DNA of 64,000 bases from Flavobacterium sp. (GTDB lineage: Bacteria > Bacteroidota > Bacteroidia > Flavobacteriales > Flavobacteriaceae): positions 1 through 64,000 of the forward strand of contig NZ_JAIXYH010000070.1 in assembly GCF_027490375.1 (NCBI RefSeq). Direction: 5' to 3'. The notes beneath the pieces are model-generated. The model searched no databases. It saw nothing but the letters and a program-made list of their open reading frames with translations, and was not told where the DNA came from. The stretch's first letter is position 1. The number at the start of each line of letters is the position of its first letter. The position numbers and the translations under genes are program-made. Shown in pieces: positions 53,563-62,038 of the stretch.

Positions 53563-53585
53563 AAAAAAACCCGACGAATCGGGTT
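53563..53585 (-). terminator. Terminator of the FKBP-like lipoprotein gene
   Basis: On the minus strand arms AACCCGA and TCGGGTT (plus 53579-53585 and 53568-53574), loop TTCG, followed by a T run (plus-strand A run 53563-53569). It lies 7 nt after the stop codon. Confidence 0.88.
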
Positions 53586-53591
53586 AATGTG

Positions 53592-54554
53592 TTAGTTACA
53601 GTTCGGGTCGAGGTGTCGTTTTTGAGTTCCACCTGGACAAGTTGGAATTAACTCAAAAGGATAACGAATATTGTTCTCGTCGCGCACTTCAAAACGTGTT
53701 TGGACGCGATCGCCGTCGTCGTCGATGTCGAAGAAATCTGGCGTGTTATCACCATCTGTATCGTCGTTAAACGGATTTCCGTCGTTATTCAAGTCTTCAT
53801 ATTTGGTTAGTACACCGTCGCGATCGTGATCTCGCTCACGAATGGTATGCAAACGGATGGTGAAAACCAAAGGCGAATATGCAGGAATACCGGTTCGTGC
53901 AGCAGAAAAATAAGCTAATCCGCTAGGCAAAAAAGCAACGGCAACTCCGGAATTTTGAAATGAAAATGTTCCGTCAGGATTATTAATTATACCTGTTGAG
54001 GCATTCATCCCACTTAAAATTTGTCTAAAACCTGAAATCGAAACGGCATTGGTTTCAGCACTTGTTACTGGTGGATACGTAAACCACAAACCGTTTGCAT
54101 TGCGATCAAACTCGGCATTATCTAGTTTCCAACCGCGATAGCTCACGTAAGTAGAATCGATCGATTTTGCGGTTGCGCCACCACCGGTGTTAATCGTTAA
54201 ATAGTATAGTTTGTATTGCGTATCGTCCACAAGTTCGCCATCAACTGCATTCGAGGTCCTATTGTCGTTTTGCACAATTTTGGATTGCAGCGGATAAGCA
54301 GTATTGTCCCAAATGGATATTAAATTGTCGGGATTTCCTGTTGGTATTGCTGTAATTGAAACGTCTGGTTGTCCGTCGATTGTGGTAACCGTTAACGTAT
54401 GCGTTTTGAGATAAGTCTCGATCGCTAAAATATCGGCTGTGTACTGTTCGCCGTAATCGCGAATTGGCGCACTGTTATTATCGTCGTCTCTATTACAAGA
54501 AATTAATGCGGCAAGAGCTAAAAAGAGCGCCGAGAAAATCTTAACTTTGTTCAT
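53592..54554 (-). CDS. FKBP-type peptidyl-prolyl isomerase-like lipoprotein
   Basis: 320 residues from ATG 54554; an ATG 27 nt upstream adds a poor signal sequence. Lipobox LISC with Cys at about 20 and a DDD linker. The FKBP fold (about 120-240) is seen in TYVSYRGWKLDNAEFDRN, GFRQILSGMN, VAVAFLPSGLAYFSA, IPAYSPLVFTIRLH. After it, an acidic repeat (DHDRDGVLTKYEDLNNDGNPFNDDTDGDNTPDFFDIDDDGD, about 250-290) resembles calcium-binding thrombospondin-3/EF-loop repeats. It probably assists folding of envelope proteins at the outer membrane. Several active-site aromatics differ, so isomerase activity is uncertain. Confidence 0.85.
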   Translation of the reverse strand: MNKVKIFSALFLALAALISCNRDDDNNSAPIRDYGEQYTADILAIETYLKTHTLTVTTIDGQPDVSITAIPTGNPDNLISIWDNTAYPLQSKIVQNDNRTSNAVDGELVDDTQYKLYYLTINTGGGATAKSIDSTYVSYRGWKLDNAEFDRNANGLWFTYPPVTSAETNAVSISGFRQILSGMNASTGIINNPDGTFSFQNSGVAVAFLPSGLAYFSAARTGIPAYSPLVFTIRLHTIRERDHDRDGVLTKYEDLNNDGNPFNDDTDGDNTPDFFDIDDDGDRVQTRFEVRDENNIRYPFELIPTCPGGTQKRHLDPNCN

Positions 54555-54630
54555 GTAAGTCGTTGCTAATTGAGCGCGCAAGATACAATTTAGATTTTTT
54601 TGAATTCGAACTTTAACGCCTTATTTTAAA

Positions 54631-55017
54631 ATGCGAATAGACAAGTTTTTGTGGTGTGTTCGATATTACAAGACTCGGAATATGGTAACGGAAGCTTGTA
54701 AGAAAAACCAAGTGTGGGTAAATGGGCATTTGGCAAAGCCTGCAAAAGAAGTTTTCCCCGGCGACGAAATTGCGTTTCGGCGCGAGCAATTAACGCGCAC
54801 CATTAAAGTCTTGGACTTGCCTTCCAGCCGAATGGCAGCTAAATTGGTTGATATTTATCGCAAAGACATTACGCCTGAAGAAGTTTATCAGCAATACGAA
54901 TTGCTACAACTCGGTAAAGATCACACGCGCCGTTTTGGAGAAGGCCGACCAACAAAAAAAGACCGTCGCGATTTTGAAGATTATCTCAACGAAGAATCTG
55001 TTTCCTTTGAACCATGA
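54631..55017 (+). CDS. hslR: S4-domain RNA-binding protein, Hsp15-like
   Basis: 128 residues. The S4 domain (about 1-60, MRIDKFLWCVRYYKTRNMVTEACKKNQVWVNG) is followed by a basic C-terminal tail, the layout of Hsp15, which binds 50S subunits carrying nascent chains and helps recycle them. It overlaps the phosphoribosyltransferase gene by ATGA. Identification is by domain and length. Confidence 0.88.
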   Translation: MRIDKFLWCVRYYKTRNMVTEACKKNQVWVNGHLAKPAKEVFPGDEIAFRREQLTRTIKVLDLPSSRMAAKLVDIYRKDITPEEVYQQYELLQLGKDHTRRFGEGRPTKKDRRDFEDYLNEESVSFEP

Positions 55018-55511
55018 GCCAACACATTATACTCAACCACAACGAAATTAGCCACAAGATAACCCGAATGGCCTACCAGATTTACGAAACATTTATCGAT
55101 GAAGATCGCGTCGTTATTGCTGGTATTCAAGGAAATGGCCATCGATTGGCGCAACTACTTGCCGAGGAAGTTCGCCGTGTATCGCCATTACAAACGATAC
55201 TTTGCGAAGTACAACTCGACAAAAGCAATCCGCGTGGAAACATTAGCAGCACACCTGTACGCGAACAACTTGCCGATACTGGTTTGGTGCTTGTCGACGA
55301 TGTTTTGCATTCCGGAACAACCTTGATATATGCTGTCCGTTACTTTTTGGATATTCCGCTTCGAAAATTCAAAACAGCCGTTCTGGTTGATCGCAATCAC
55401 AAAATGTTTCCCGTAAAAGCCGATTTTAAAGGCATTTCGCTGTCGACTTCACTACAAGAACACGTTGAAGTGGTTTTAGACGGCCCGGAACGCATAGCTT
55501 ATTTACGTTAA
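55014..55511 (+). CDS. Phosphoribosyltransferase (PyrR-like PRTase)
   Basis: 165 residues with the type I PRTase PRPP loop VLVDDVLHSGTT, flexible loop region DKSNPRGNISSTPV, and VAGIQGNGHRLAQLL-type start. Similar to PyrR/uracil-type PRTases, but no pyrimidine genes are nearby, so the base is unknown. ATGA-coupled to hslR; the 3' end overlaps the convergent aroK by 9 nt. Confidence 0.85.
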   Translation: MSQHIILNHNEISHKITRMAYQIYETFIDEDRVVIAGIQGNGHRLAQLLAEEVRRVSPLQTILCEVQLDKSNPRGNISSTPVREQLADTGLVLVDDVLHSGTTLIYAVRYFLDIPLRKFKTAVLVDRNHKMFPVKADFKGISLSTSLQEHVEVVLDGPERIAYLR

Positions 55512-56033
55512 AAATCGATAAATCTCATCGGCAACCTCTTCGGGAGTTTTGCCCGTCGTTGAAACGATGTGCTTTGCAGTTCGGTAGTAGTGCTCGCGCT
55601 CAAATAAATGCTGACCTATATAAGTAGGTAAATCCTCGACAGCAGCTAATAGCGGGCGTTGTTGTTTTTCGTTACTCAATCGTGCAACCAAAGTGGGCAC
55701 GTTGGCTTGCAGATAAAAAGAGAGGTGTTGGCTGTTAGCTATGAGCTCGGCGTTGTTTCCGTAACAAGGTGTTCCGCCTCCTAAACTGATCACCAAAGGC
55801 GATCCGGCGTTTAATAATTCTACAAGCAATTGGTTTTCAATCTTCCGGAAATAAATTTCACCGCGATTTTTAAATAAGTCGGTGATCGATTGCTGTTGTT
55901 TTTCTTCAATGAAAGTATCGAGGTCTTGGTGTCTTATTGCTAACTTCTGCGCAAGCAATCTTCCTACGGTCGACTTACCAGAACCGGCGTAACCCATTAA
56001 AACAACCGATGATTTTAAGCTAAATTGCTGCAT
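55503..56033 (-). CDS. aroK: Shikimate kinase
   Basis: 176 residues, usual length. P-loop GYAGSGKST (14-22), shikimate-binding DLDTFIE, RGEIYFRKIE and LGGGTPCY are present. It phosphorylates shikimate in the aromatic amino acid pathway. Monocistronic, with its 3' end overlapping the phosphoribosyltransferase gene. Confidence 0.94.
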   Translation of the reverse strand: MQQFSLKSSVVLMGYAGSGKSTVGRLLAQKLAIRHQDLDTFIEEKQQQSITDLFKNRGEIYFRKIENQLLVELLNAGSPLVISLGGGTPCYGNNAELIANSQHLSFYLQANVPTLVARLSNEKQQRPLLAAVEDLPTYIGQHLFEREHYYRTAKHIVSTTGKTPEEVADEIYRFLT

Positions 56034-56087
56034 ATAAATAAGTTATCAAACACGCAAGAAAAAAGGTAAATTTATAGGAATTATGTG

Positions 56088-56118
56088 TTGAAATATACAG
56101 AATAACGCTGTATATTTG
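56088..56118 (+). promoter_or_regulatory. Promoter of the tRNA operon
   Basis: TTG (56088-56090), 20-bp spacer, TATATTTG (56111-56118): the best full match to the Bacteroidota TTG/TAnnTTTG promoter in the window, 26 nt before the first tRNA. Confidence 0.8.
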
Positions 56119-56143
56119 CACCCGCATTCAGCAAAGTTAAAAA

Positions 56144-56216
56144 GACTCGATAGCTCAGTCGGTAGAGCACATCACTTTTAATGATGGGGTCCTGGGTTCG
56201 AGCCCCAGTCGAGTCA
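56144..56216 (+). tRNA. tRNA-Lys (TTT)
   Basis: 73 nt cloverleaf: acceptor arms GACTCGA/TCGAGTC, D arm TAGCTCAGTCGGTAGAGC, anticodon loop CTTTTAA with anticodon TTT, T arm CTGGGTTCGAGCCCCAG, discriminator A. CCA is not encoded. First of three tRNA genes behind a strong promoter. Confidence 0.97.
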
Positions 56217-56239
56217 CTTTTTTTTTGCTTTATGTTCCA

Positions 56240-56312
56240 GACTCGATAGCTCAGTCGGTAGAGCACATCACTTTTAATGATGGGGTCCTGGGTTCGAGCC
56301 CCAGTCGAGTCA
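56240..56312 (+). tRNA. tRNA-Lys (TTT), second identical copy
   Basis: Base-for-base identical to the tRNA-Lys at 56144-56216, 23 nt downstream in the same operon. A recent tandem duplication. Confidence 0.97.
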
Positions 56313-56351
56313 CGAAAGTCGGACGTTTTGCGTTTGACTTTTTTTATACTC

Positions 56352-56434
56352 GGCCAAGTGGAGAAACGGTAGACTCGCCATCTTGAGGGGGTGGTGCTCG
56401 TAAGGGCGTGTGGGTTCAAATCCCACCTTGGTCA
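56352..56434 (+). tRNA. tRNA-Leu (GAG)
   Basis: 83 nt type II tRNA: acceptor GGCCAAG/CTTGGTC, anticodon stem CCATC/GGTGG with loop TTGAGGG (anticodon GAG), variable arm TGCTCGTAAGGGCGT, T arm GTGGGTTCAAATCCCAC, discriminator A. It reads CUC/CUU codons. Confidence 0.95.
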
Positions 56435-56439
56435 CATGT

Positions 56440-56471
56440 AAAGTCTGTTTTTAAGCAGACTTTTTTTATTT
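56440..56471 (+). terminator. Terminator of the tRNA operon
   Basis: Arms AAAGTCTG (56440-56447) and CAGACTTT (56456-56463) followed by a T run. It starts 6 nt after tRNA-Leu. Confidence 0.92.
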
Positions 56472-56530
56472 CCTCTCGCTTCTGCTAAGCAAACTATCAA
56501 GGACAAATTTAAACTCCAGACAAGAGTTGA

Positions 56531-56750
56531 TTAAACAAAATCAAATCTACTTAAACAAAAAGTCGATTGGGATAAAAATTATTCTCAAACTAAAAAAACA
56601 ATCCACTAAAAAACACTTAATTAATTAAAAAACAGACATTTAAAAATAACTAAAGATTTTTTTCTTCAGTAAATCAACTGTTTAAAAAATCCTAAAACTT
56701 AGCCAATAAATTATTTTGTTTAAGTATTTACCTATATTTGTTAAACAAAA
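56531..56750. promoter_or_regulatory. TTAAACAAAA boxes and promoter of the carotenoid operon
   Basis: The AT-rich 323-bp region before the CarH-like gene holds four copies of a 10-mer: TTAAACAAAA at 56531-56540 and 56551-56560 (20 bp apart), its reverse complement at 56714-56723, and again forward at 56741-56750. The last two form an inverted repeat around the -7 element TATATTTG (56733-56740). The arrangement suggests an operator for the MerR/CarH-type regulator encoded next. Binding is inferred. Confidence 0.6.
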
Positions 56751-56757
56751 TAAGACT

Positions 56758-57657
56758 ATGGCTTACGTTAAGAACATCCTGACGATTAAAGATCTCGAGA
56801 ATTTGAGCGGCATTAAGGCCCACACGATTCGTATTTGGGAGAAGCGCTACAATGTCCTCGAGCCAAAACGAACCGACACCAACATTCGTTATTACGATTT
56901 GGCGAGCTTACAAAAGCTGCTCAACATTACTTTGTTGCACAATCACGGTTACAAAATTTCGAAGATATCAAAATATCCCGAAGAACGAATTCCGGAATTA
57001 GTCAACGAAATAATCTCGAGCAAAAGTGTAAAAGTTCATGCTATCAGCGATTTCAAACTCGCCATGATGAACTTCGACCAGACACTTTTCGTTCAAACGT
57101 ATAATAAATTGCTTTCAGAGAAGCCGTTCCGCGAGATCTTTCATGAAATCTTTGTACCCCTTCTCAACGAAATAGGCTTGCTGTGGCAAACAGATACCAT
57201 TAATATCGTACACGAACATTTCATTAGCCACCAAATCAAACAGAAGGTTTTGGTTAACACCGAAAAAGCACAATTAAATAGTCCGCAGTACACGGATCGA
57301 ACCTACGTACTGTACCTTCCGATGAATGAAATTCACGAATTGGGAATTCTATTCGTAAACTACGAAATCATCAATGCCGGTTTTCAAACGGTGTATTTAG
57401 GTGAATCCGTACCTCTCGAATGCCTATCGGACATGAAAAAAGCTTTCAGCAACATTACATACGTGACGTATTGTACTGTCGAGCCAATTGCCGAAGAAAT
57501 GAATACGTATGTAAAAGATCTGAAAGAAAATTTACTTAACGACGACAGTACCAAAATTGTTTTGCTTGGAAAGCAGGCGCAATTAGTTTCCGATAAACTT
57601 TTAGACAGCAGAGTTACTGTATACGAATCTATTAATACTTTCATTCGCACACTTTAG
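56758..57657 (+). CDS. CarH-like B12-dependent MerR photoreceptor regulator
   Basis: 299 residues from ATG 56758 (a TTG at 56716 is in frame but lies within the promoter). MerR helix-turn-helix (5-75: TIKDLENLSGIKAHTIRIWEKRYNVLEPKRT). Four-helix cobalamin-capping domain (about 95-170) with W143-x9-E153-H154, the W-x9-EH motif of CarH. Rossmann B12-binding domain (about 180-299) with E-x-H193-x-x-G, where His193 is the expected lower cobalt ligand. In the dark AdoCbl-bound CarH represses carotenoid genes and light releases it. It is first in the operon, 5 nt before crtI, so it likely controls itself and the crt genes. B12 and light response are inferred from motif conservation. Confidence 0.92.
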   Translation: MAYVKNILTIKDLENLSGIKAHTIRIWEKRYNVLEPKRTDTNIRYYDLASLQKLLNITLLHNHGYKISKISKYPEERIPELVNEIISSKSVKVHAISDFKLAMMNFDQTLFVQTYNKLLSEKPFREIFHEIFVPLLNEIGLLWQTDTINIVHEHFISHQIKQKVLVNTEKAQLNSPQYTDRTYVLYLPMNEIHELGILFVNYEIINAGFQTVYLGESVPLECLSDMKKAFSNITYVTYCTVEPIAEEMNTYVKDLKENLLNDDSTKIVLLGKQAQLVSDKLLDSRVTVYESINTFIRTL

Positions 57658-57662
57658 TTTTT

Positions 57663-59129
57663 ATGTCTCAAAAAGTTTCTGTTATTGGTTCTGGATTTTC
57701 GTCGCTTTCTGTTGCTTGTTATTTGGCTAAAGCCGGACACCAAGTTCACATTTATGAAAAAAATAATTCGATTGGCGGACGCGCACGCCAATTAAAAAAG
57801 AATGGCTTTACATTCGATATGGGTCCAAGTTGGTATTGGATGCCCGACGTTTTCGAACGATTTTTCGCAGATTTTGGCAAAAGTGCCGCCGATTACTACA
57901 CCTTGATAAAGCTTGCTCCTGCGTACCGTGTTTTCTTTGGCGCAGATGATAGTGTGGTTATCGACGACGAACTCGCCAAAATAAAAGCCACTTTCGAAGC
58001 AATTGAGCCCGGAAGTGCTGCCAAGTTGGAACGTTTCATGAATACAGCTCGCGACAATTACCGAATTGCCATTGAAAATCTGGTGTACCGTCCGGGCGAA
58101 TCGCCTTTGGAATTAGTAACTCCAGAAACGATCGGAAGACTAACACAATTTTTCTCGAACATTAGCGCTGATGTCCGCAAGCAATTTAAAAACGAAAAAC
58201 TGCGGCAAATACTAGAATTTCCGGTACTGTTTTTAGGTGCAAAGCCAGAAGACACGCCGTCATTCTACAGTTTTATGAATTTTGCCGATTTTGGTTTGGG
58301 AACCTGGCATCCAAAAACCGGTATGTTCGATGTGGTGGCTGGCATGCACAAACTTGCTTCTAGCTTAGGAGTAAGCTTTCACACCAGCGCAGCGATTTCT
58401 GAAATTGTTGTTGAAAATGGTATCGCGAAAGGAATTCGAGTTAACAACGAATTCATCGGATCGGATGTAGTTGTTTCAGGTGCTGATTACGCGCACAGCG
58501 AACAATTGCTACCAAAACAATACCGCATGTACAGCGATAGCTATTGGGATTCTCGTGTTTTCGCACCCTCTTCCCTATTGTTTTATGTGGGATTTAGCAA
58601 GAAGTTGGAAAACATTAATCACCATATTTTGTTTTTTGATACCGATTTTAAAGCGCATGCTAAAGACATCTACGAAGCTCCCAGATGGCCCGACGAACCG
58701 CTGTTTTACGCAAATTTTCCTTCGCTAACCGATGCGACATGCGCACCAGAAGGTTGCGAAGCGGGTTTCTTTTTAGTGCCACTAGCACCGGGAATTGAGG
58801 ACACAGCCGCACTGAGACAACAGTACTTCGATAAAATTATGACCCGTTTTGAGCGCTTAACTAAACAAGACGTTCGAAATTATATTACCTTTAGTGAGTC
58901 TTTTTGTAAAAATGATTTTGTTTCCGAATACAACTCGTACAAAGGAAATGCTTATGGAATGGCCAATACTTTACTTCAAACGGCCTTTTTACGACCCAAA
59001 TTACGAAGTAAAAAAGTAAAACATTTATACTTTACCGGACAGTTAACCGTACCAGGACCTGGAGTTCCTCCCGCCCTGATTTCAGGAAAACTTACCGCCG
59101 GTTTAATTGAAAAATATTCTAATCGTTAA
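57663..59129 (+). CDS. crtI: Phytoene desaturase
   Basis: 488 residues. N-terminal FAD-binding dinucleotide motif VIGSGFSSLSVACYLAKAGHQVHIYEKNNSIGGRAR and the C-terminal carotenoid-desaturase signature GQLTVPGPGVPPALISGKLTAGLI. It desaturates phytoene to lycopene at the membrane using FAD. It sits between the CarH-like regulator (5 nt) and crtB (12 nt). Confidence 0.96.
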   Translation: MSQKVSVIGSGFSSLSVACYLAKAGHQVHIYEKNNSIGGRARQLKKNGFTFDMGPSWYWMPDVFERFFADFGKSAADYYTLIKLAPAYRVFFGADDSVVIDDELAKIKATFEAIEPGSAAKLERFMNTARDNYRIAIENLVYRPGESPLELVTPETIGRLTQFFSNISADVRKQFKNEKLRQILEFPVLFLGAKPEDTPSFYSFMNFADFGLGTWHPKTGMFDVVAGMHKLASSLGVSFHTSAAISEIVVENGIAKGIRVNNEFIGSDVVVSGADYAHSEQLLPKQYRMYSDSYWDSRVFAPSSLLFYVGFSKKLENINHHILFFDTDFKAHAKDIYEAPRWPDEPLFYANFPSLTDATCAPEGCEAGFFLVPLAPGIEDTAALRQQYFDKIMTRFERLTKQDVRNYITFSESFCKNDFVSEYNSYKGNAYGMANTLLQTAFLRPKLRSKKVKHLYFTGQLTVPGPGVPPALISGKLTAGLIEKYSNR

Positions 59130-59141
59130 AGTTTAGAACCT

Positions 59142-59981
59142 ATGAAAGCATTATTTGATCAAGTTTCCGGAAGCTGCAGCAAAAAAGTAACGACCGCGTA
59201 CAGCACATCGTTTTCAGCAGCAGTTAAAATGCTCGACAAATCGATTAGACAAGACATCTACAACATCTATGGATTTGTTCGTTTAGCCGACGAAATTGTG
59301 GATACGTTTCACGATTACGACAAAAAAACCTTATTCGAACGTTTTGAAACCGACTTAGAAAATGCGTTAACAGACAAAATCAGTTTGAATCCGATTTTGA
59401 ATGCATTTCAATACACCGTGCACAAATACGACATCCCGCGCGAGTTAATCGATGCGTTTATGTACAGCATGCGTTTGGATTTACACAAAACTGTTTACAG
59501 CACGCCGGAAGAGTTGGCACAGTACGTGTACGGATCGGCTGATGTGGTCGGATTGATGTGCTTGAAAGTTTTCGTCAAAGGAAATCAGGCACAATACGAT
59601 GCCTTAAAAGTTCCAGCCATGAAATTGGGCTCGGCTTTTCAAAAGGTGAATTTTCTTCGCGATTTAAAAGCCGATTTCGAACAACTTAGCCGAACGTACT
59701 TTCCAAACGCCGATTTGGCAAATTTGGACGAGAACTCCAAACGTGCAATCGTTAAAGAAATTGAAGCCGAATTTCGCGAAGCCTTCGACGGCATATTACT
59801 GTTACCAGATGCAGCTAAGTTTGGCGTATATACTGCTTTTGTTTACTACCAGAAGTTACTCAAGAAATTAAAATCGACGCCGTCTGAAAAAATTAAATCA
59901 GCACGTATACGCGTTAACGATTATCAAAAACTGCAACTATTTGCGCGCTGTTATGTATCTTACCGCTTAAATTTATTATAG
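59142..59981 (+). CDS. crtB: Phytoene synthase
   Basis: 279 residues with the two aspartate-rich motifs DEIVDTFHD and the later DLKADFEQLSRTYFP, typical of squalene/phytoene synthases. It joins two geranylgeranyl-diphosphate molecules to phytoene. Third gene of the carotenoid operon; 2 nt before crtZ. Confidence 0.96.
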   Translation: MKALFDQVSGSCSKKVTTAYSTSFSAAVKMLDKSIRQDIYNIYGFVRLADEIVDTFHDYDKKTLFERFETDLENALTDKISLNPILNAFQYTVHKYDIPRELIDAFMYSMRLDLHKTVYSTPEELAQYVYGSADVVGLMCLKVFVKGNQAQYDALKVPAMKLGSAFQKVNFLRDLKADFEQLSRTYFPNADLANLDENSKRAIVKEIEAEFREAFDGILLLPDAAKFGVYTAFVYYQKLLKKLKSTPSEKIKSARIRVNDYQKLQLFARCYVSYRLNLL

Positions 59982-59983
59982 TT

Positions 59984-60430
59984 ATGTGGATTCATTTTCT
60001 CGTTTTCTTCCTGACTTTTTTTATGATGGAATTCATGGCTTGGTTTACCCACAAATATGTCATGCATGGATTTCTTTGGAACTTACACGCCGATCACCAC
60101 AAAAAAGACCACGACAGCTGGTTTGAACGCAACGATGCTTTCTTCATTTTTTATGCCGTTGTAAGTATCGGATTTTTCCTGTTGTGGAATAATGGTATTT
60201 TATCAATAGGACTCGCCATTGGATTAGGAATATTTGCCTACGGATTGGTATACTTTTTAGTGCACGATATTTTTATACACCAGCGTTTTAAATTGTTCCG
60301 TACGGCAAACAGCCGATATGCAAAAGCCGTACGACGCGCACACAAAATGCATCACAAACATATTGGTAAAGATAAAGGTGAGTGTTTTGGAATGCTCCTT
60401 TTTCCGTACAAGTACTTCAAGAATAGCTAA
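59984..60430 (+). CDS. crtZ: Beta-carotene hydroxylase
   Basis: 148 residues, membrane-bound di-iron hydroxylase. Four membrane segments and the histidine clusters HKYVMHG, HADHHKKDH, HDIFIHQR and HKMHHKH match CrtZ. It hydroxylates beta-ionone rings, so the end product would be zeaxanthin. Lycopene cyclase (crtY) is not in the window and must be elsewhere. Confidence 0.95.
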   Translation: MWIHFLVFFLTFFMMEFMAWFTHKYVMHGFLWNLHADHHKKDHDSWFERNDAFFIFYAVVSIGFFLLWNNGILSIGLAIGLGIFAYGLVYFLVHDIFIHQRFKLFRTANSRYAKAVRRAHKMHHKHIGKDKGECFGMLLFPYKYFKNS

Positions 60431-60460
60431 AAAAAGTCGCCCAATGAGGCGACTTTTTTA
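60429..60460. terminator. Terminator of the carotenoid operon
   Basis: Arms AAAAAGTCGCC (60431-60441) and GGCGACTTTTTT (60448-60459), loop CAATGA. A and T runs on both sides let it work in both directions; it also sits 45 nt behind the convergent DUF4252 gene. Confidence 0.92.
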
Positions 60461-60504
60461 TCAAATTCAATAACTAACCTAAAAATTATTTAAACGTGAC
60501 TGCG

Positions 60505-61038
60505 TTATTTTACAAAAGCTTGTAATGGCTTTAACTGATCTAAATTTAAATCCCCTTGTTGCATAAGCGGTAATAAAGCGGTGAAACTATCTGCGGTCAT
60601 ATCGGTTCCTAAAATTCGGACCAACGCAAAACCATTTTCACTTTCATATCCAAAAAGCACAAACTCATTAACTTTATCGCCCTCTGAAAGCGCTTTAACC
60701 ACGGCACCTGCTTTTCCTGAGCCGAAGCGCATTAACTGTTCGTATTTTTTATCTTTCAAGATCTCCGATACTTTAGCTTTTTCAGCACCGTACAGCGAAT
60801 CGTTGGTTTCGCTCTTTTTGAAAGCCAAAACATTCACTTTCTCAAACTGTGCTAGCGCTTTCGACTGTTCCACGGTAAGTTTCGATTTATCCAAGCCGAG
60901 CATTTGAGGAGAGATATCTAAAAATATAAAGTCTTTGTTTTCCTGATTTTCGACGAAATACGATTCGACAGTTGGGTCGGACTTGCATGAAGTCAGTGTA
61001 ATTAGAAGTCCAAGAAAACCAAATATTAGCTTTTTCAT
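60505..61038 (-). CDS. DUF4252 lipoprotein
   Basis: 177 residues from ATG 61038; an earlier in-frame ATG (61083) would overlap the upstream gene by 41 nt and hide the signal. Lipobox LTSC (Cys at about 18). The body is a DUF4252 domain, a family of unknown function typical of Bacteroidota, rich in Lys/Glu with LLPLMQQGDLNLDQLKPL near the end. Last gene of the sigma-factor operon. Confidence 0.82.
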   Translation of the reverse strand: MKKLIFGFLGLLITLTSCKSDPTVESYFVENQENKDFIFLDISPQMLGLDKSKLTVEQSKALAQFEKVNVLAFKKSETNDSLYGAEKAKVSEILKDKKYEQLMRFGSGKAGAVVKALSEGDKVNEFVLFGYESENGFALVRILGTDMTADSFTALLPLMQQGDLNLDQLKPLQAFVK

Positions 61039-61042
61039 AATG

Positions 61043-61564
61043 TTACTTTTTTGTTTTTGACGCGCCTTTGATATCATCTCCACCGGGCAAATTCATTTTA
61101 TCTGTTAGTACAGAAATATCGTCTAAGTCGAATAAACCTGTTAACGACAAAACCACTGATTCTTCTTTAGCACCGCCTTCGATGAACATCAAGAGTTCTG
61201 AAATTTGATTCCCACGCCCGCTCGATTTCACAGCAATTCGGATATTCTTACCCTTATCGCTAACTCGCATTAAATCTTCCAGACCGGCAGTTTTCATGTA
61301 TTTTATAGCTGTAGCTTTCATATCAGCTGCAATTTTCGGATTACTTGTAGTGAAAACACGAAGGTTGTCTAACTGCTTCACTAAATTCAGATACTGCTGT
61401 CCCTCTTTATCCTTACTGTTTACTTTACCGATCATCTCAAACATTTTCTTGTTGACGATCACTGCCTGAACATCATCCGGACCATCGAACTTATCGAACA
61501 CCGATTGACCAAAAAATAGCGTTGGAACTAAGGCCAAAACAACTACTAAAATGAACTTTTTCAT
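61043..61564 (-). CDS. DUF4252 secreted protein
   Basis: 173 residues with a Sec signal peptide (about 1-19, LFFGQ) and a DUF4252 domain (about 20-160: FDKFDGPDDVQAVIVNKKMFEMIGK, LDNLRVFTTSN, LMRVSDKGKNIRIAVK). Same family as the next gene but without a lipobox. 4 nt behind the anti-sigma-like gene. Function unknown. Confidence 0.83.
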   Translation of the reverse strand: MKKFILVVVLALVPTLFFGQSVFDKFDGPDDVQAVIVNKKMFEMIGKVNSKDKEGQQYLNLVKQLDNLRVFTTSNPKIAADMKATAIKYMKTAGLEDLMRVSDKGKNIRIAVKSSGRGNQISELLMFIEGGAKEESVVLSLTGLFDLDDISVLTDKMNLPGGDDIKGASKTKK

Positions 61565-61567
61565 GAT

Positions 61568-62038
61568 TTACTTATTTAATTTTGATTGATGATTACTTTT
61601 TTCTTCTTTAAAAACTTTGCTTTTACTTTCTTCTACATTCTCTAGGTACTGCACGCTTTCTACGCCTTTGTTAATATGCCCCGACAACATCATCAGAGCC
61701 TTTTCAGTTTCTTTGTAGGCTACATCTGGATCGTTAATAACACCCGACCGACCCACATTTGGCGTTCCAAAAAACGAATAGTATCCTATTCCTAAAAGCA
61801 CTACTACTGCCGCGGCAATCGAGATATAGGTAAACTGACGCTTTTGCGAAGCATACAATTGCTTTACCGGATAACTAATTTCTTTCTCTTGGTTAAAGTA
61901 CCCGAAATAGCCCTTGTAAACTTCTAACTCTGGAGCAACTTCACCAGCAAAATATGAGGCTAGCAGCTTTTCTTCTGCCAGAGTCGTCTCGCCTTCAAAG
62001 TACTTCTCTAATAATGCTTTAATTTCTACTAATTCCAT
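61568..62038 (-). CDS. Anti-sigma-factor-like membrane protein
   Basis: 156 residues. Cytoplasmic N-terminal part with a short zinc-finger-free anti-sigma-like helix bundle (ELVEIKALLEKYFEGETTLAEEKLLASYFAG), one transmembrane helix (about 71-90, YISIAAAVVVLLGIGYYSFFG) and a periplasmic charged tail. It overlaps the sigma gene by 20 nt. It probably binds and silences the ECF sigma factor. Confidence 0.8.
   Translation of the reverse strand: MELVEIKALLEKYFEGETTLAEEKLLASYFAGEVAPELEVYKGYFGYFNQEKEISYPVKQLYASQKRQFTYISIAAAVVVLLGIGYYSFFGTPNVGRSGVINDPDVAYKETEKALMMLSGHINKGVESVQYLENVEESKSKVFKEEKSNHQSKLNK

Noticed and set aside
56081-56419. Minus-strand ORF with two STGARTQDPI-type repeats
   Set aside because: It is antisense to the two identical tRNA-Lys genes and the tRNA-Leu; the repeat reflects the tRNA duplication.
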